A DNA stretch of 64,000 nucleotides from an uncultured Bacteroidota bacterium (GTDB lineage Bacteria > Bacteroidota > Bacteroidia > Bacteroidales > VadinHA17), in NCBI GenBank assembly GCA_903824785.1, contig CAIJYD010000111.1:1-64000 (forward strand), in the 5' to 3' direction. The position numbers and the translations under genes are program-made. Every line of letters begins with the position of its first letter. The first letter of the stretch is position 1. Positions 18,357 through 31,551 of this stretch are shown here, piece after piece. Below the pieces are notes generated by a model that was not told the origin of the DNA, did not search any database, and saw only the letters and a program-made list of their open reading frames with translations.

Positions 18357-19960
18357 TCCTCTTCGAGAAGTGTTAATTGTTTGGAAGTTTCTGTTGCTAT
18401 AGATCCCACTTTTACAGGAATCAGGCTCATTGAATACTCAGCCATTGCAGTAATGGTAAGACTGGGATTCACACCTATGTTACCCTGAACAATGGAGCCA
18501 TCGGTAACATAGAAATTTGGATAACCATAAACCTGAAGATTTTTATCAACCACTCCTTCCTCAATATTTTCTGACATAGGGCAACCACCAAGAATATGTG
18601 CAGTCGTAGGCCTGTCGAAAAACACTTCAAGTAATATATTCTGAGCCACACCTGTTATCTTCTTTGCATACCTATCCATAACTTCTTGTCCAATAGGTAT
18701 ATACGCAGGAACTCTTTTCTGTCCTTTGTTATCAATCTTCATTTTTCCTCCGAAAATATTTTTCTTCCAGACCATTTTCATGGAATTATCAGCCGATTGC
18801 ATAATAAGGAATATTACCGTACCGGCCGACCAGTTGAGATTAAAGAATGTTTTAAGGAACATCCATGGATGTGTAATGGTTTTGATCAGAAGCATCCCGG
18901 TTCTTTTCAGGGATGAATCGTTAGCTCCGACAGAGAGACCAAAAAACCACTTCATGGCATTTGAATTATCGGGATATTTAACAACCTCAACATGAGTGAA
19001 GTTATCAGGACTGAAGACGGAAGTTATAGCCAGTCCGTTATTCATCTTTTCCTTAGCACCTGACGCGGCACAAAGGGTCTCGGCATTTGTCCTCAGCTCA
19101 AAGCCAAGCTTGTCGGACAATAGTGGAAGGGTACCATATTTATACTTCTGTTTAAGAAGCAGTTCTAGTGTACCCAGAGCACCTGCAGCCACAATAATGC
19201 CTTTTGCTTTGAATATTTTTCTTCTCTGCGGAAAAAACGAAGTCACACTACTTGTAACAACCTCATAGAGATTATCACTGAACGAAATTCTTTCTGCTTT
19301 AGTCTCAGGAAGGATCTCAACTCCAAGTTTTTCTGCAAACCATAAATAGTTTTTGTCGAGAGTATTTTTTGCATTTTCTCTGCACCCTACCATACATCCG
19401 GCACATTCAGTACAACCTTTCCGGAGGGGTCCCATTCCGTTAAAATAGGGATCATTCTCCTCCTTGCTCTTATCAAAATTTACAGCAACATGAACTGTTT
19501 CAAAAGTATCGGAGGCATTCATCTCTTCGGAGACCTCCCTAAGAAGTTGGTCTTCGATATTCAGCTTTGCATACTTTGTACGGCCAAGCATAAATGAAGC
19601 CTTATCAAAGAAAGGTTCAAGAATTTTTTTCCAGTCGCCGAAGCGATGCCACGAAAGATTGCTGAAGAATTCATCCGGCGGGATATATAATGTATTGGCA
19701 TAAACAAGGCTTCCTCCACCGACACCGGTACCACTCAATATACTTGCAGTTGAATAAAAAGAGAGTTTCTGGAAACCAAAGAAGCGCAATACCGGAACCC
19801 AGAGATATTTTGGAAAATTCATGTTAGTCTTTGGGAAATCTTTTGGATCATACCGTTTCCCCTGTTCAAGAGTAAGAACAGTATAACCTTTTTCAGCAAG
19901 ACGAAGGCTGGCAACACTGCCACCAAATCCCGAACCAATTACAATGTAGTCGTATATCAT
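18338..19960 (-). CDS. GMC-family FAD oxidoreductase (cholesterol-oxidase-like) with ferredoxin-like Cys motif
   Basis: The Rossmann FAD motif opens the protein (VIGSGFGG, Gly9-x-Gly11-x-x-Gly14), followed by an acidic residue after the second strand (LEQGKRY). The substrate-side GTGVGGGSLVYANT and the C-terminal HILGGCPM and GVNPSLTITAMAE blocks are those of cholesterol-oxidase-like GMC enzymes. A cluster Cys183-x2-Cys186-x2-Cys189-x3-Cys193 sits in the cap region and has the spacing of a 4Fe-4S ligand set. The enzyme probably oxidises a lipid alcohol, passing electrons through the cluster if it is real. It is the first gene of the set with the aldehyde dehydrogenase. Confidence 0.86.
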   Translation of the reverse strand: MIYDYIVIGSGFGGSVASLRLAEKGYTVLTLEQGKRYDPKDFPKTNMNFPKYLWVPVLRFFGFQKLSFYSTASILSGTGVGGGSLVYANTLYIPPDEFFSNLSWHRFGDWKKILEPFFDKASFMLGRTKYAKLNIEDQLLREVSEEMNASDTFETVHVAVNFDKSKEENDPYFNGMGPLRKGCTECAGCMVGCRENAKNTLDKNYLWFAEKLGVEILPETKAERISFSDNLYEVVTSSVTSFFPQRRKIFKAKGIIVAAGALGTLELLLKQKYKYGTLPLLSDKLGFELRTNAETLCAASGAKEKMNNGLAITSVFSPDNFTHVEVVKYPDNSNAMKWFFGLSVGANDSSLKRTGMLLIKTITHPWMFLKTFFNLNWSAGTVIFLIMQSADNSMKMVWKKNIFGGKMKIDNKGQKRVPAYIPIGQEVMDRYAKKITGVAQNILLEVFFDRPTTAHILGGCPMSENIEEGVVDKNLQVYGYPNFYVTDGSIVQGNIGVNPSLTITAMAEYSMSLIPVKVGSIATETSKQLTLLEEEWKKKR

Positions 19961-20319
19961 TGACAGTTTTTTACATTAATTAAACACTTCGTAAAACATT
20001 TTTTATATGCAGATATTCATTGAGTTGAAGATTAATATCTTATAAAACCTAACAAAATATTTTCCTGCTTCAAAGTATCTGAATTGTTTAAAAAATTGAA
20101 CTGACTTTTGAATCAGGTAAGCTTGTAAATATATAAAGTCTGCGGAATAAACTTACTGAAAGTGACAAAGAATATGTTCAGCATAAGGTTTATGCCGGAG
20201 ATTTCAGATAATGGGTACTTCAAGAATAATTATTCTGCAAAACAATCAAATAATAAAGTCGGAACTTTTCAATTTTTCTTTTAATTTTATAACAAATCGC
20301 AACATTAAAAAAAACATAT
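19961..20319. other. Divergent intergenic region, 359 bp
   Basis: An AT-rich region between the GMC gene (leftward) and the Nif3-like gene (rightward). It must contain both promoters, but I see no exact TAnnTTTG match in the right place and no strong hairpin. The small open frame at 20211-20402 overlaps the next gene in another frame and has no coding character. Confidence 0.4.
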
Positions 20320-21195
20320 ATGAAAAAATTATCTGTGCTCTTCACATCATTGTGCCTCAGCACTTTATCCATTTCACTTATTGGTCAGTCTTCCCTGAAT
20401 AAACCATCCTCATCAGCCTCTGCGGTAATCGCTTCAATTATTAAGAACACCGGAGCGGCAATAATTCCCAATACCATTGATGTAATTAAGGAGGGCGATC
20501 CTGAAACGCCGGTCACTGGAGTGGTAACCTCTATGTTTGCTACCATGGAGGTACTTAAAGAGGCCGTTAATAAGAAATGTAATCTGATTATTGTTCACGA
20601 GCCCCTTTATTATAATCATATGGATGAGACAAAGCAGTTTCAGAACGACCCTGTATTTCTTGAAAAACAGAAGTATATCAGGGATCACAAGCTTGTTATC
20701 TGGAGGTTTCACGACTATATTCACAGTATGAACCCCGATGGCATTGAATCGGGGATGATAGCAAAATTCGGATGGAAAGGGTATGTTGTCAACGGCAGTT
20801 CCAATAAGTTTGTTTTGCCCGAAACAACACTTCAAGAGTTGCTTAAATCACTTAAAAAAGTATTCCCGAAAAATGCATTTTATGTCATCGGCGATCCCTC
20901 TATGAAACTGACAAAAGTTGTACTTGCCGCAGGTGCTCCGGGCAGTATGTACCATATCAGGCTGCTTGAAGACAAAAATGTTGATGTAGTTCTTGCAGGG
21001 GAATCACCTCAGTGGGAAACATACGAATATATGAGGGACGCTGTTAATCAGGGAAAGAAGAAAGCTATAATTTTTCTAGGTCATATTGCTTCAGAGGAGG
21101 CTGGTATGGATTATTGTGCCGGCTGGCTGAAAAGTTTTATCAGCGATGTACCTGTCTATTACGTCGAGAGCGGACCGGCATACTGGTCATATTGA
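20320..21195 (+). CDS. Exported Nif3-like dinuclear metal-centre protein
   Basis: A Nif3/YbgI-family fold is suggested by the ligand strand IVHEPLYYNH (His93 onward, matching the family's HHPL motif) and by the late LGHIASEEAGM, matching the GHxxSE metal site. Length, about 265 residues after processing, is close to the short form of the family. The unusual part is the N terminus: residues 1-22 (LFTSLCLSTLSISLIGQ) form a good Sec signal peptide, although Nif3 proteins are normally cytoplasmic. Role unknown; the family has been linked to hydrolase activities. It is followed by the ThuA-like gene after 52 bases on the same strand. Confidence 0.75.
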   Translation: MKKLSVLFTSLCLSTLSISLIGQSSLNKPSSSASAVIASIIKNTGAAIIPNTIDVIKEGDPETPVTGVVTSMFATMEVLKEAVNKKCNLIIVHEPLYYNHMDETKQFQNDPVFLEKQKYIRDHKLVIWRFHDYIHSMNPDGIESGMIAKFGWKGYVVNGSSNKFVLPETTLQELLKSLKKVFPKNAFYVIGDPSMKLTKVVLAAGAPGSMYHIRLLEDKNVDVVLAGESPQWETYEYMRDAVNQGKKKAIIFLGHIASEEAGMDYCAGWLKSFISDVPVYYVESGPAYWSY

Positions 21196-21247
21196 TAATT
21201 CATATGGTCTCAAAATGATTATTTCCGTAACCAATACTTATTAAACC

Positions 21248-22111
21248 ATGTTCAGAATTACCGCTTTCAGAAAGATACAAACAGTGATTTTATTTTTACC
21301 CTTTATAATATTTTGCCAGACCTTGTCAGCTACTGAGAAGAACAAATCTTCAAAATTCAATGCTGTGGCATTTTATACCGGAAAAAATGACAAGGCACAT
21401 GTGAGTTTTGTCCATGAGGCAAACAGGTGGTTTTCCAGTATGGCTGACAAATATGATTTCACATATGATTCGACCAATAACTGGAATAATATGAATGATG
21501 AATTTCTTTCAAAATATCAGGTAGTTATTTTTTTAGACACCCGGCCCGATTCTTCCTTCCAGAGAGATGCCTTCAAGAAATACATGGAAAACGGTGGAGG
21601 CTGGATGGGATTTCATTTTTGTGCCTTTGCCCTTACTCCTTCAGCATACCCACAGAACTGGGAATGGTATCATAACCTGTTTCTGGGATCTGGTCAGTAT
21701 GCGGGAAATACATGGGCGCCTACAGCAGCTGTTTTGCGTGTTGAAGAGAGGAAGCATCCCTCAACAAAAAACCTTCCTGAAACATTTACAGCATCACCCA
21801 ATGAATGGTATAAATTGGAAAAAGACATTCGCAAAAACCCTGATATTAAAATACTTGTGTCGGTTGACTCAACAAGCTTTCCTCTGGGTACCGGACCTAA
21901 ACTCCATGAGATCTGGCATAGCGGCTATTACCCTATGGTGTGGACAAATATTAATTACAAAATGCTGTATATCAATATGGGTCATAACATCATTGATTAC
22001 GCTAACAAGACCAATAAAGAACTCTCCTTTACTTTCAATAATGAGATTCAGGACAAACTGGTTATCGATGGGTTGTTCTGGCTGGGAACCGGGAAAAAAA
22101 GCCGGAAGTAA
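21248..22111 (+). CDS. Exported ThuA-like (trehalose utilisation) domain protein
   Basis: A signal peptide covers residues 1-27 (TVILFLPFIIFCQTLSA). The rest is a single ThuA domain of the class I glutamine amidotransferase-like fold: NAVAFYTGKNDKAHVSFV, YQVVIFLDTRP, NGGGWMGFHFCAFA and the late MVWTNINYKMLYINMGHN. ThuA proteins occur with keto-sugar metabolism and sugar dehydrogenases in many Bacteroidota, but a catalytic activity is not settled. The usual catalytic Cys of amidotransferases is not in its normal place. The gene is part of a plus-strand set with the Nif3-like gene before it and the TspO-like gene 97 bases after it. Confidence 0.85.
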   Translation: MFRITAFRKIQTVILFLPFIIFCQTLSATEKNKSSKFNAVAFYTGKNDKAHVSFVHEANRWFSSMADKYDFTYDSTNNWNNMNDEFLSKYQVVIFLDTRPDSSFQRDAFKKYMENGGGWMGFHFCAFALTPSAYPQNWEWYHNLFLGSGQYAGNTWAPTAAVLRVEERKHPSTKNLPETFTASPNEWYKLEKDIRKNPDIKILVSVDSTSFPLGTGPKLHEIWHSGYYPMVWTNINYKMLYINMGHNIIDYANKTNKELSFTFNNEIQDKLVIDGLFWLGTGKKSRK

Positions 22112-22208
22112 ACTATCCGGAGAGGGATCTGAACCAAACACCCGGAATAAACGTTAATAAGAGTTAACAGGTAATAACCGGTATTAATAAAATCCAAACT
22201 TTTTCGAT

Positions 22209-22931
22209 ATGATGAAATTCATAACCATTTTCCTTTTCGCCGGAATGATAGTAATGAACTATCTTGCCAATGCCCTTCCGCTGAATAATAAAACCACCGG
22301 AGAGTTATCCGACTCTTTTCCAAACCTTTTTGTTCCGGCTGGCATAACCTTCACAATATGGGGCGTTATTTATCTGCTTCTTATTATATTTTGTATAATA
22401 CAGTTTACGACAACTGACCAGATAACAATCTCAAATATCGGCTGGCTGTTTGGTGCTTCATGTATCCTGAATGCATTATGGATTGTATTCTGGCATTACG
22501 GAAAACTTCCACTGACGCTGATTGTCATGCTTGGCTTGCTTGTCACACTTATTTATATCAACATCCTGATAAAGGATTTACCCTACGGCATCATTAAAGC
22601 CTCTTTCGGCATCTACCTTGGCTGGAGTTGTATCGCAACAATAGCCAATGTGACCGCATTGCTCGTAAACTATAAATGGAACGGCGCAGGTATTTCTCAG
22701 GAAACATGGACAATAATAATGATCTCTGTAGGTGCAATAATAGCATCCATAACACTTTACAGACTTGACAACCCCTTCATTGGCTTGTCTGTGATATGGG
22801 CATTTATCGGAATAATAATAAAACGTCAGTCCGATTACAGGTCGATTGTTATAACGGCTGTTATTGCTTTAACAATTGTTGCACTTGTAACAGCCAGAGG
22901 GTTCTTTCATAAGATCCCGGGTGCTGCCTGA
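22209..22931 (+). CDS. TspO/MBR-like tryptophan-rich membrane protein
   Basis: A 240-residue protein with about seven hydrophobic helices. The N-terminal part resembles the TspO (tryptophan-rich sensory protein) family as found in Bacteroidota: LANALPLNNKTTGELSD, then FPNLFVPAGITFTIWGVIYL with the Pro and Trp residues of the family. The second helical half (IVFWHYGKLPLTLIV, YLGWSCIATIANVTAL) also carries tryptophans. TspO proteins bind porphyrins and sterols. This one is longer than the usual 150-160 residues, so it belongs to an extended branch or to another small permease family. It ends just before a 9-bp minisatellite. Confidence 0.68.
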   Translation: MMKFITIFLFAGMIVMNYLANALPLNNKTTGELSDSFPNLFVPAGITFTIWGVIYLLLIIFCIIQFTTTDQITISNIGWLFGASCILNALWIVFWHYGKLPLTLIVMLGLLVTLIYINILIKDLPYGIIKASFGIYLGWSCIATIANVTALLVNYKWNGAGISQETWTIIMISVGAIIASITLYRLDNPFIGLSVIWAFIGIIIKRQSDYRSIVITAVIALTIVALVTARGFFHKIPGAA

Positions 22932-22945
22932 ACAGATGGATGATA

Positions 22946-23018
22946 AAGGAGTTGAAGGGGTTGAAGGGGTTGAAGGAGTTTAAGGGGTTGAAGGGGTTGA
23001 AGGGGTTGAAGGGGTTTT
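22946..23018. repeat. 9-bp minisatellite gttgaaggg between convergent genes
   Basis: About eight head-to-tail copies of gttgaaggg with a few changes (ggagtt, gtttaa) fill the gap between the TspO-like gene and the NAD(P)-binding gene. The last copy touches the latter's stop codon at 23017-23019. The unit is a multiple of three, so an open frame rich in Lys-Gly-Leu passes through it on the plus strand, but that frame is an artefact of the repeat. Confidence 0.9.
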
Positions 23019-23667
23019 ATTCATTGGAAATTCCGGGTTTTTCGTGGATAAAGAGCCCTTTTTCAACACAATTGAGCATGAAATGGGCAACTGCATTACG
23101 GCTTATTGAAGATGTAATTCTCCCGACACCTTTTAGATTATGAAGTATTGTGAGGTTTTGATTTTTATCTGTAAGTCCTACCGGCCTGACAATCGTCCAG
23201 TCGAGAGATGAACTCTCCAGAACTTTTTCCTGAACAGCGTGATCGGCATATGAATATTTAATATTTGTAATTCTTACGATAAATGAAAACAAGCCGGGAA
23301 GTTCGCTGGCTGAGTCTCCTACACCAAGAGCTGTCATTAACACAATTCTCTTAATGCCTGTTTCTTCCATTGCCTTTACACAGTTTTTAGTACTCACCGA
23401 CATAATGTCAAGCGGCGATCTGATCTTTCTTAGCAGGCTTTGCGACTGAGGAAAAACATTAAGGGCACTTATCACTGCATCGCACCCGGTAATAGCTTTT
23501 CGCACAGTTTCAAAATCATAAGGCGTTCCTTTTATTATCTCTGCATCCTTAACAGTAACCGTTGCCGGATCCCGTACAATCCCAACAATGCTATGTCCTC
23601 TTTTTATTCCCTCTTCGGCAACCAGACGGCCGGTTCTTCCTGTGATTCCTAAAAGCAGTATTTTCAT
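23017..23667 (-). CDS. NAD(P)-binding protein, NmrA/SDR-a5-like
   Basis: An atypical short-chain dehydrogenase: the nucleotide motif GITGRTG lies at residues 7-13, with Arg and Asp after the second strand (IVRDPATV) and a VISALNVFPQ strand. The Tyr-x-x-x-Lys pair is not in a classical position, as in flavin reductase or NmrA-like proteins. It is 216 residues long and cytoplasmic. Such proteins are flavin reductases or redox sensors; nothing in the surroundings decides between them. The stop codon touches the minisatellite. The start faces the DUF5107-TPR gene across a 173-base divergent region. Confidence 0.82.
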   Translation of the reverse strand: MKILLLGITGRTGRLVAEEGIKRGHSIVGIVRDPATVTVKDAEIIKGTPYDFETVRKAITGCDAVISALNVFPQSQSLLRKIRSPLDIMSVSTKNCVKAMEETGIKRIVLMTALGVGDSASELPGLFSFIVRITNIKYSYADHAVQEKVLESSSLDWTIVRPVGLTDKNQNLTILHNLKGVGRITSSISRNAVAHFMLNCVEKGLFIHEKPGISNE

Positions 23668-23840
23668 TTTTTGAATTATTTTTTGTAAGGTCCTGTTTAA
23701 CCATTCAATTAAGTAAAAGTAATATGAATAAAACGATTAGACTTTCAATTTGTTCAGCAACGATTAAAAGTAAAAGTAAAAATTGAATATTAATGTGTCA
23801 CTAATTCAATCTTTTTATACATTTATAAAAAAATATTAAG

Positions 23841-26800
23841 ATGAATTCAAACCGTATAAAAATGACCGGCCTATTTCTGGCCTTGCTGCTTCTTTTATTG
23901 GCAAATATTGAAAGTTTAACTGCACAGGTTAAAGTTTCTGAGGAGGAATGGGTTATACCCACTTATAAAGTCAGCCCTCCTGATATGAATCCGATGTTTT
24001 TTAAAGGTGAGTCCTATCAGGGCGCATCAAAATATATTTATCCGTACAGACAGAATGATGTCATCGCCAATGTAAAAGAGGATCATGCATGGAAGGCGTT
24101 GATACTTGAAAATGAGTATATAAAGTTATGCGTGACCCCGGAGATTGGCGGAAAACTTTACTATGGCACCGACAAAACCAACGGGTATAATTTCCTGTAT
24201 AAAAACAGCGTTGTAAAGCCAACAAATATAGGTATGCTGGGAGCCTGGGTTTCAGGAGGTATTGAATGGTGTGTCATTCATCACCACAGAGCATCGACAT
24301 TTCTGCCAGTCGACTATAACCTAACCTCAAATGAAGACGGCAGCAAAACTATCTGGATCGGCGAAACAGAACCTCGTCACAGGATGAGATGGACAATAGG
24401 TATCACAGCATATCCCGGAAAATCATATTATTCGGCTGATGTAAAAATCCATAACCCCACTCCTTATACAAATACATTTTTGTACTGGGCAAATGTAGCT
24501 GCACATACCAATAAAAATTATCAGGCTATCTTTCCTCCGAGTGTTCAGTTTGCCACATTCCATGCAAAAAACAGCTTCACAAAATGGCCCTTTTCAACCG
24601 AGGTTTATAATGGAGAGGATTATACAAAAGGTGTTGATCTGAGCTGGTGGAAAAATTCTCCGAATGCAAGTTCATATTTTGCTTATGATCTGAAAGAAGA
24701 TTTTATGGGCGGTTATGATCATGGTAAAGAGACAGGTACAGTTCATATCGGCGATCATAATATTATAAAAGGTACTAAACTTTGGGAATGGGGATCAGGC
24801 GAGCGGGGTCAGGCCACCGAAGCCGTATTAACTGATAATGACGGACCCTACGTTGAGATAATGGTAGGTGCATTTTCCGACAATCAGCCTGATTACACCT
24901 GGATAAAGCCCTACGAAGTAAAAACATTCAAACAATACTGGTATCCGGTAAAGGATATACAGGGTTTTAAATATGCCAACCTTAACGGTGCGGTAAACCT
25001 TGAAAAAAGAGAAGATAACAAAGTCTTCCTGGGATACTATTCAACACAGAAAGTCACCAAAGCAAAAATTACACTGAAAAGAAAAGGTGAAGTAGTGTAT
25101 GAAAAAATTATGGAGATCTCACCTGCAACTGCCTTTACAGGATTGGTAAAAATTGAGGGAGAATACAAAATCACGGACCTTTATACTGAAATGGTAAATT
25201 CAGATAACAACGAAATACTGGTCTCTTACCAGCCTGTTGAAAAGAAAGAGGCAGGAAGCCTTCCTGAGACGGTTAAAAAACCTGATTTGCCAAAGGATAT
25301 CAAGACCGTAGAAGAGCTCTTCCTGACCGGCAGCCGCATCCTGCAGTTCTATAATCCGACGCTTAATGCCATGGATTACTTTGACGAGGCCCTGAAACGC
25401 GATCCTGACGATATCAGAACCAATACTGCTATCGGAAATATTCATCTCCGCAACGGAGAATACAATATTGCAAGAAGCTACTTCGGTAAAGCAATTAAAA
25501 GACTCACAAAGGATTACACCAGACCATCAACCTGCGAACCACTCTATCTGCAGGGCTTAACTCTTAAAGCACTGGAACTGTATGATGAAGCTATTGACAC
25601 CCTTTACCGCGCCACCTGGGATTATGCTTATCACTCTGCAGCATATATTGAACTCTCAAGAATTTCGTGCATAAAAGGCGATTTTAATAAAGCCCTCGGA
25701 CAGGTAAACGAATCACTGTCAACCAACGACGGGAATAACAGTGCCATAAATCTGAAAGCATCTATTCAGCGAAAGCTCGGCGACTTTAAAGGTGCAACTA
25801 AAACCGTTGCTATTCTTCTGGAGAAGGATCCTCTCGACTTCAGGGCAGGTAACGAAAACTATCTGTTGGCGGTAAAAACCGGTAATACTTCCGGCAGTGA
25901 AAAGCTCCTTTCCGATCTCAACAAAAAAATGAGAGATTATGATGAAAACTACCTTGAACTTGCCATAGGTTATCTGAACGATGGATTTTTTGCTGAAGCA
26001 GAAGAGATCCTTCGCCGTTTCACCGGAAAAAATCAGATGGTCAGTTATTACCTTGGTTACATCGCGGATCATAAAGGAGACAAGCTCAATGCAGCAAAAT
26101 CTTTCAGGGAAGCATCTTTTCAGCCTGTCGATTATGGGTTCCCGTTCAGACTCGAAGATGTAAAAGTTCTGACTCTTGCTTCTGTTTATAAACCTGATGA
26201 TGCCAGACCTTATTATTATATGGGAAACTTACTTTTCGACAAGCAACCTCAGAAAGCAATTGAAAACTGGGAGAAAGCGGTAAAACTTGATCCCTCACTT
26301 GCTATCGGCTGGAGAAACCTGGGCTGGGGATATTATGAGTATTCCGCAGATCTGCCAAAAGCAATAAATGCGTATGAGAAAGCTTTTGCCGTTAAAACAG
26401 ATGACCCGGTTTATTATTCAGAGCTTGATCCGCTTTATGAAATGAATAATACTCCGATCGAAAAGAGGTTAAAATTATTTGAAGGAAAGAATGCGATCGC
26501 CAGTCAGCGGGATGATTCATTTGTTCGTGAGATTATTGTGCTGAATCTTGCAGGAGAGTCTGAAAAGGCTGTAGAATATCTGAGCAAGACCGCATTCCAT
26601 TTCCGCGAAGGAAGCTCAAGAGTGAGAGACATTACTGTTGACGCGCATCTGTTACTCGGCAAAAAATATCTTGCAGAGAAAAAATACAGTCAGGCTCTGG
26701 AGCAATTCCTGCTGACAACAGAAAATACCGGCAAGCCAGAAAGCAAAAGCAACCAGGGAGATATGAGAACACCTCAGATCAATTACTTTATCGGAATGGC

Positions 26801-27176
26801 TTATGAAGCTCTTGGCAATAAAGCCAAAGCAAAATCCTATTTTACTTTATCCGCAAATCAGCCAATACCAGCTTCAAATTATATAAGGTATTATCAGGGG
26901 TTGAGCTATCTCAAACTGGGGAATAAAGTAAAAGCCTCAGAGTATTTCAATTCACTTATTGAAGAGGGTAATAAGCTGATCAGCGCAGGTTCTGAAGTTG
27001 ATTTCTTCGCAAAGTTCGGGCAGAGTGAAGCCGGAAATGTTAAGCAATCAAATTATTACCTTTTGAAAGGCCTTGGATATAAAGGAGTTGGAGACACTAA
27101 GTCTGCAACGGAGAACCTGAAGAAAGCCGTTGAGCTGTCAGCAAGTAATCTCTTTGCAAAGGTTGAGCTGGAATAA
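23841..27176 (+). CDS. Large secreted DUF5107 and tetratricopeptide-repeat protein
   Basis: A 1111-residue protein with a signal peptide (LALLLLLLANIESLTAQ). DUF5107 covers about residues 40-360; typical stretches are YIKLCVTPEIGGKLYYG, GGIEWCVIHHHRAST and DNQPDYTWIKPYEVKTFKQ, a fold related to galactose mutarotases. From about residue 470 to the end there are many TPR-like helix pairs (ALKRDPDDIRTNTAIGNIHL, AVKLDPSLAIGWRNLGWGYY, SKSNQGDMRTPQINYFIGMAY). The domain pair is known as a family in Bacteroidota sugar loci, but its function is not. It probably binds glycans or partner proteins in the periplasm. A near -7 box TACATTTA is just upstream. It converges on the GH2 gene with 5 bases between stops. 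Confidence 0.88.
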   Translation: MNSNRIKMTGLFLALLLLLLANIESLTAQVKVSEEEWVIPTYKVSPPDMNPMFFKGESYQGASKYIYPYRQNDVIANVKEDHAWKALILENEYIKLCVTPEIGGKLYYGTDKTNGYNFLYKNSVVKPTNIGMLGAWVSGGIEWCVIHHHRASTFLPVDYNLTSNEDGSKTIWIGETEPRHRMRWTIGITAYPGKSYYSADVKIHNPTPYTNTFLYWANVAAHTNKNYQAIFPPSVQFATFHAKNSFTKWPFSTEVYNGEDYTKGVDLSWWKNSPNASSYFAYDLKEDFMGGYDHGKETGTVHIGDHNIIKGTKLWEWGSGERGQATEAVLTDNDGPYVEIMVGAFSDNQPDYTWIKPYEVKTFKQYWYPVKDIQGFKYANLNGAVNLEKREDNKVFLGYYSTQKVTKAKITLKRKGEVVYEKIMEISPATAFTGLVKIEGEYKITDLYTEMVNSDNNEILVSYQPVEKKEAGSLPETVKKPDLPKDIKTVEELFLTGSRILQFYNPTLNAMDYFDEALKRDPDDIRTNTAIGNIHLRNGEYNIARSYFGKAIKRLTKDYTRPSTCEPLYLQGLTLKALELYDEAIDTLYRATWDYAYHSAAYIELSRISCIKGDFNKALGQVNESLSTNDGNNSAINLKASIQRKLGDFKGATKTVAILLEKDPLDFRAGNENYLLAVKTGNTSGSEKLLSDLNKKMRDYDENYLELAIGYLNDGFFAEAEEILRRFTGKNQMVSYYLGYIADHKGDKLNAAKSFREASFQPVDYGFPFRLEDVKVLTLASVYKPDDARPYYYMGNLLFDKQPQKAIENWEKAVKLDPSLAIGWRNLGWGYYEYSADLPKAINAYEKAFAVKTDDPVYYSELDPLYEMNNTPIEKRLKLFEGKNAIASQRDDSFVREIIVLNLAGESEKAVEYLSKTAFHFREGSSRVRDITVDAHLLLGKKYLAEKKYSQALEQFLLTTENTGKPESKSNQGDMRTPQINYFIGMAYEALGNKAKAKSYFTLSANQPIPASNYIRYYQGLSYLKLGNKVKASEYFNSLIEEGNKLISAGSEVDFFAKFGQSEAGNVKQSNYYLLKGLGYKGVGDTKSATENLKKAVELSASNLFAKVELE

Positions 27177-27181
27177 CGAGC

Positions 27182-31551
<4,370 letters not shown>

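Noticed and set aside
18030-18488. Plus-strand open frame of 152 codons
   Set aside because: Antisense to the overlap of the aldehyde dehydrogenase and GMC genes; no coding features.
22940-23143. Open frame rich in Lys-Gly-Leu
   Set aside because: Direct product of the 9-bp minisatellite, then antisense to the NAD(P)-binding gene.
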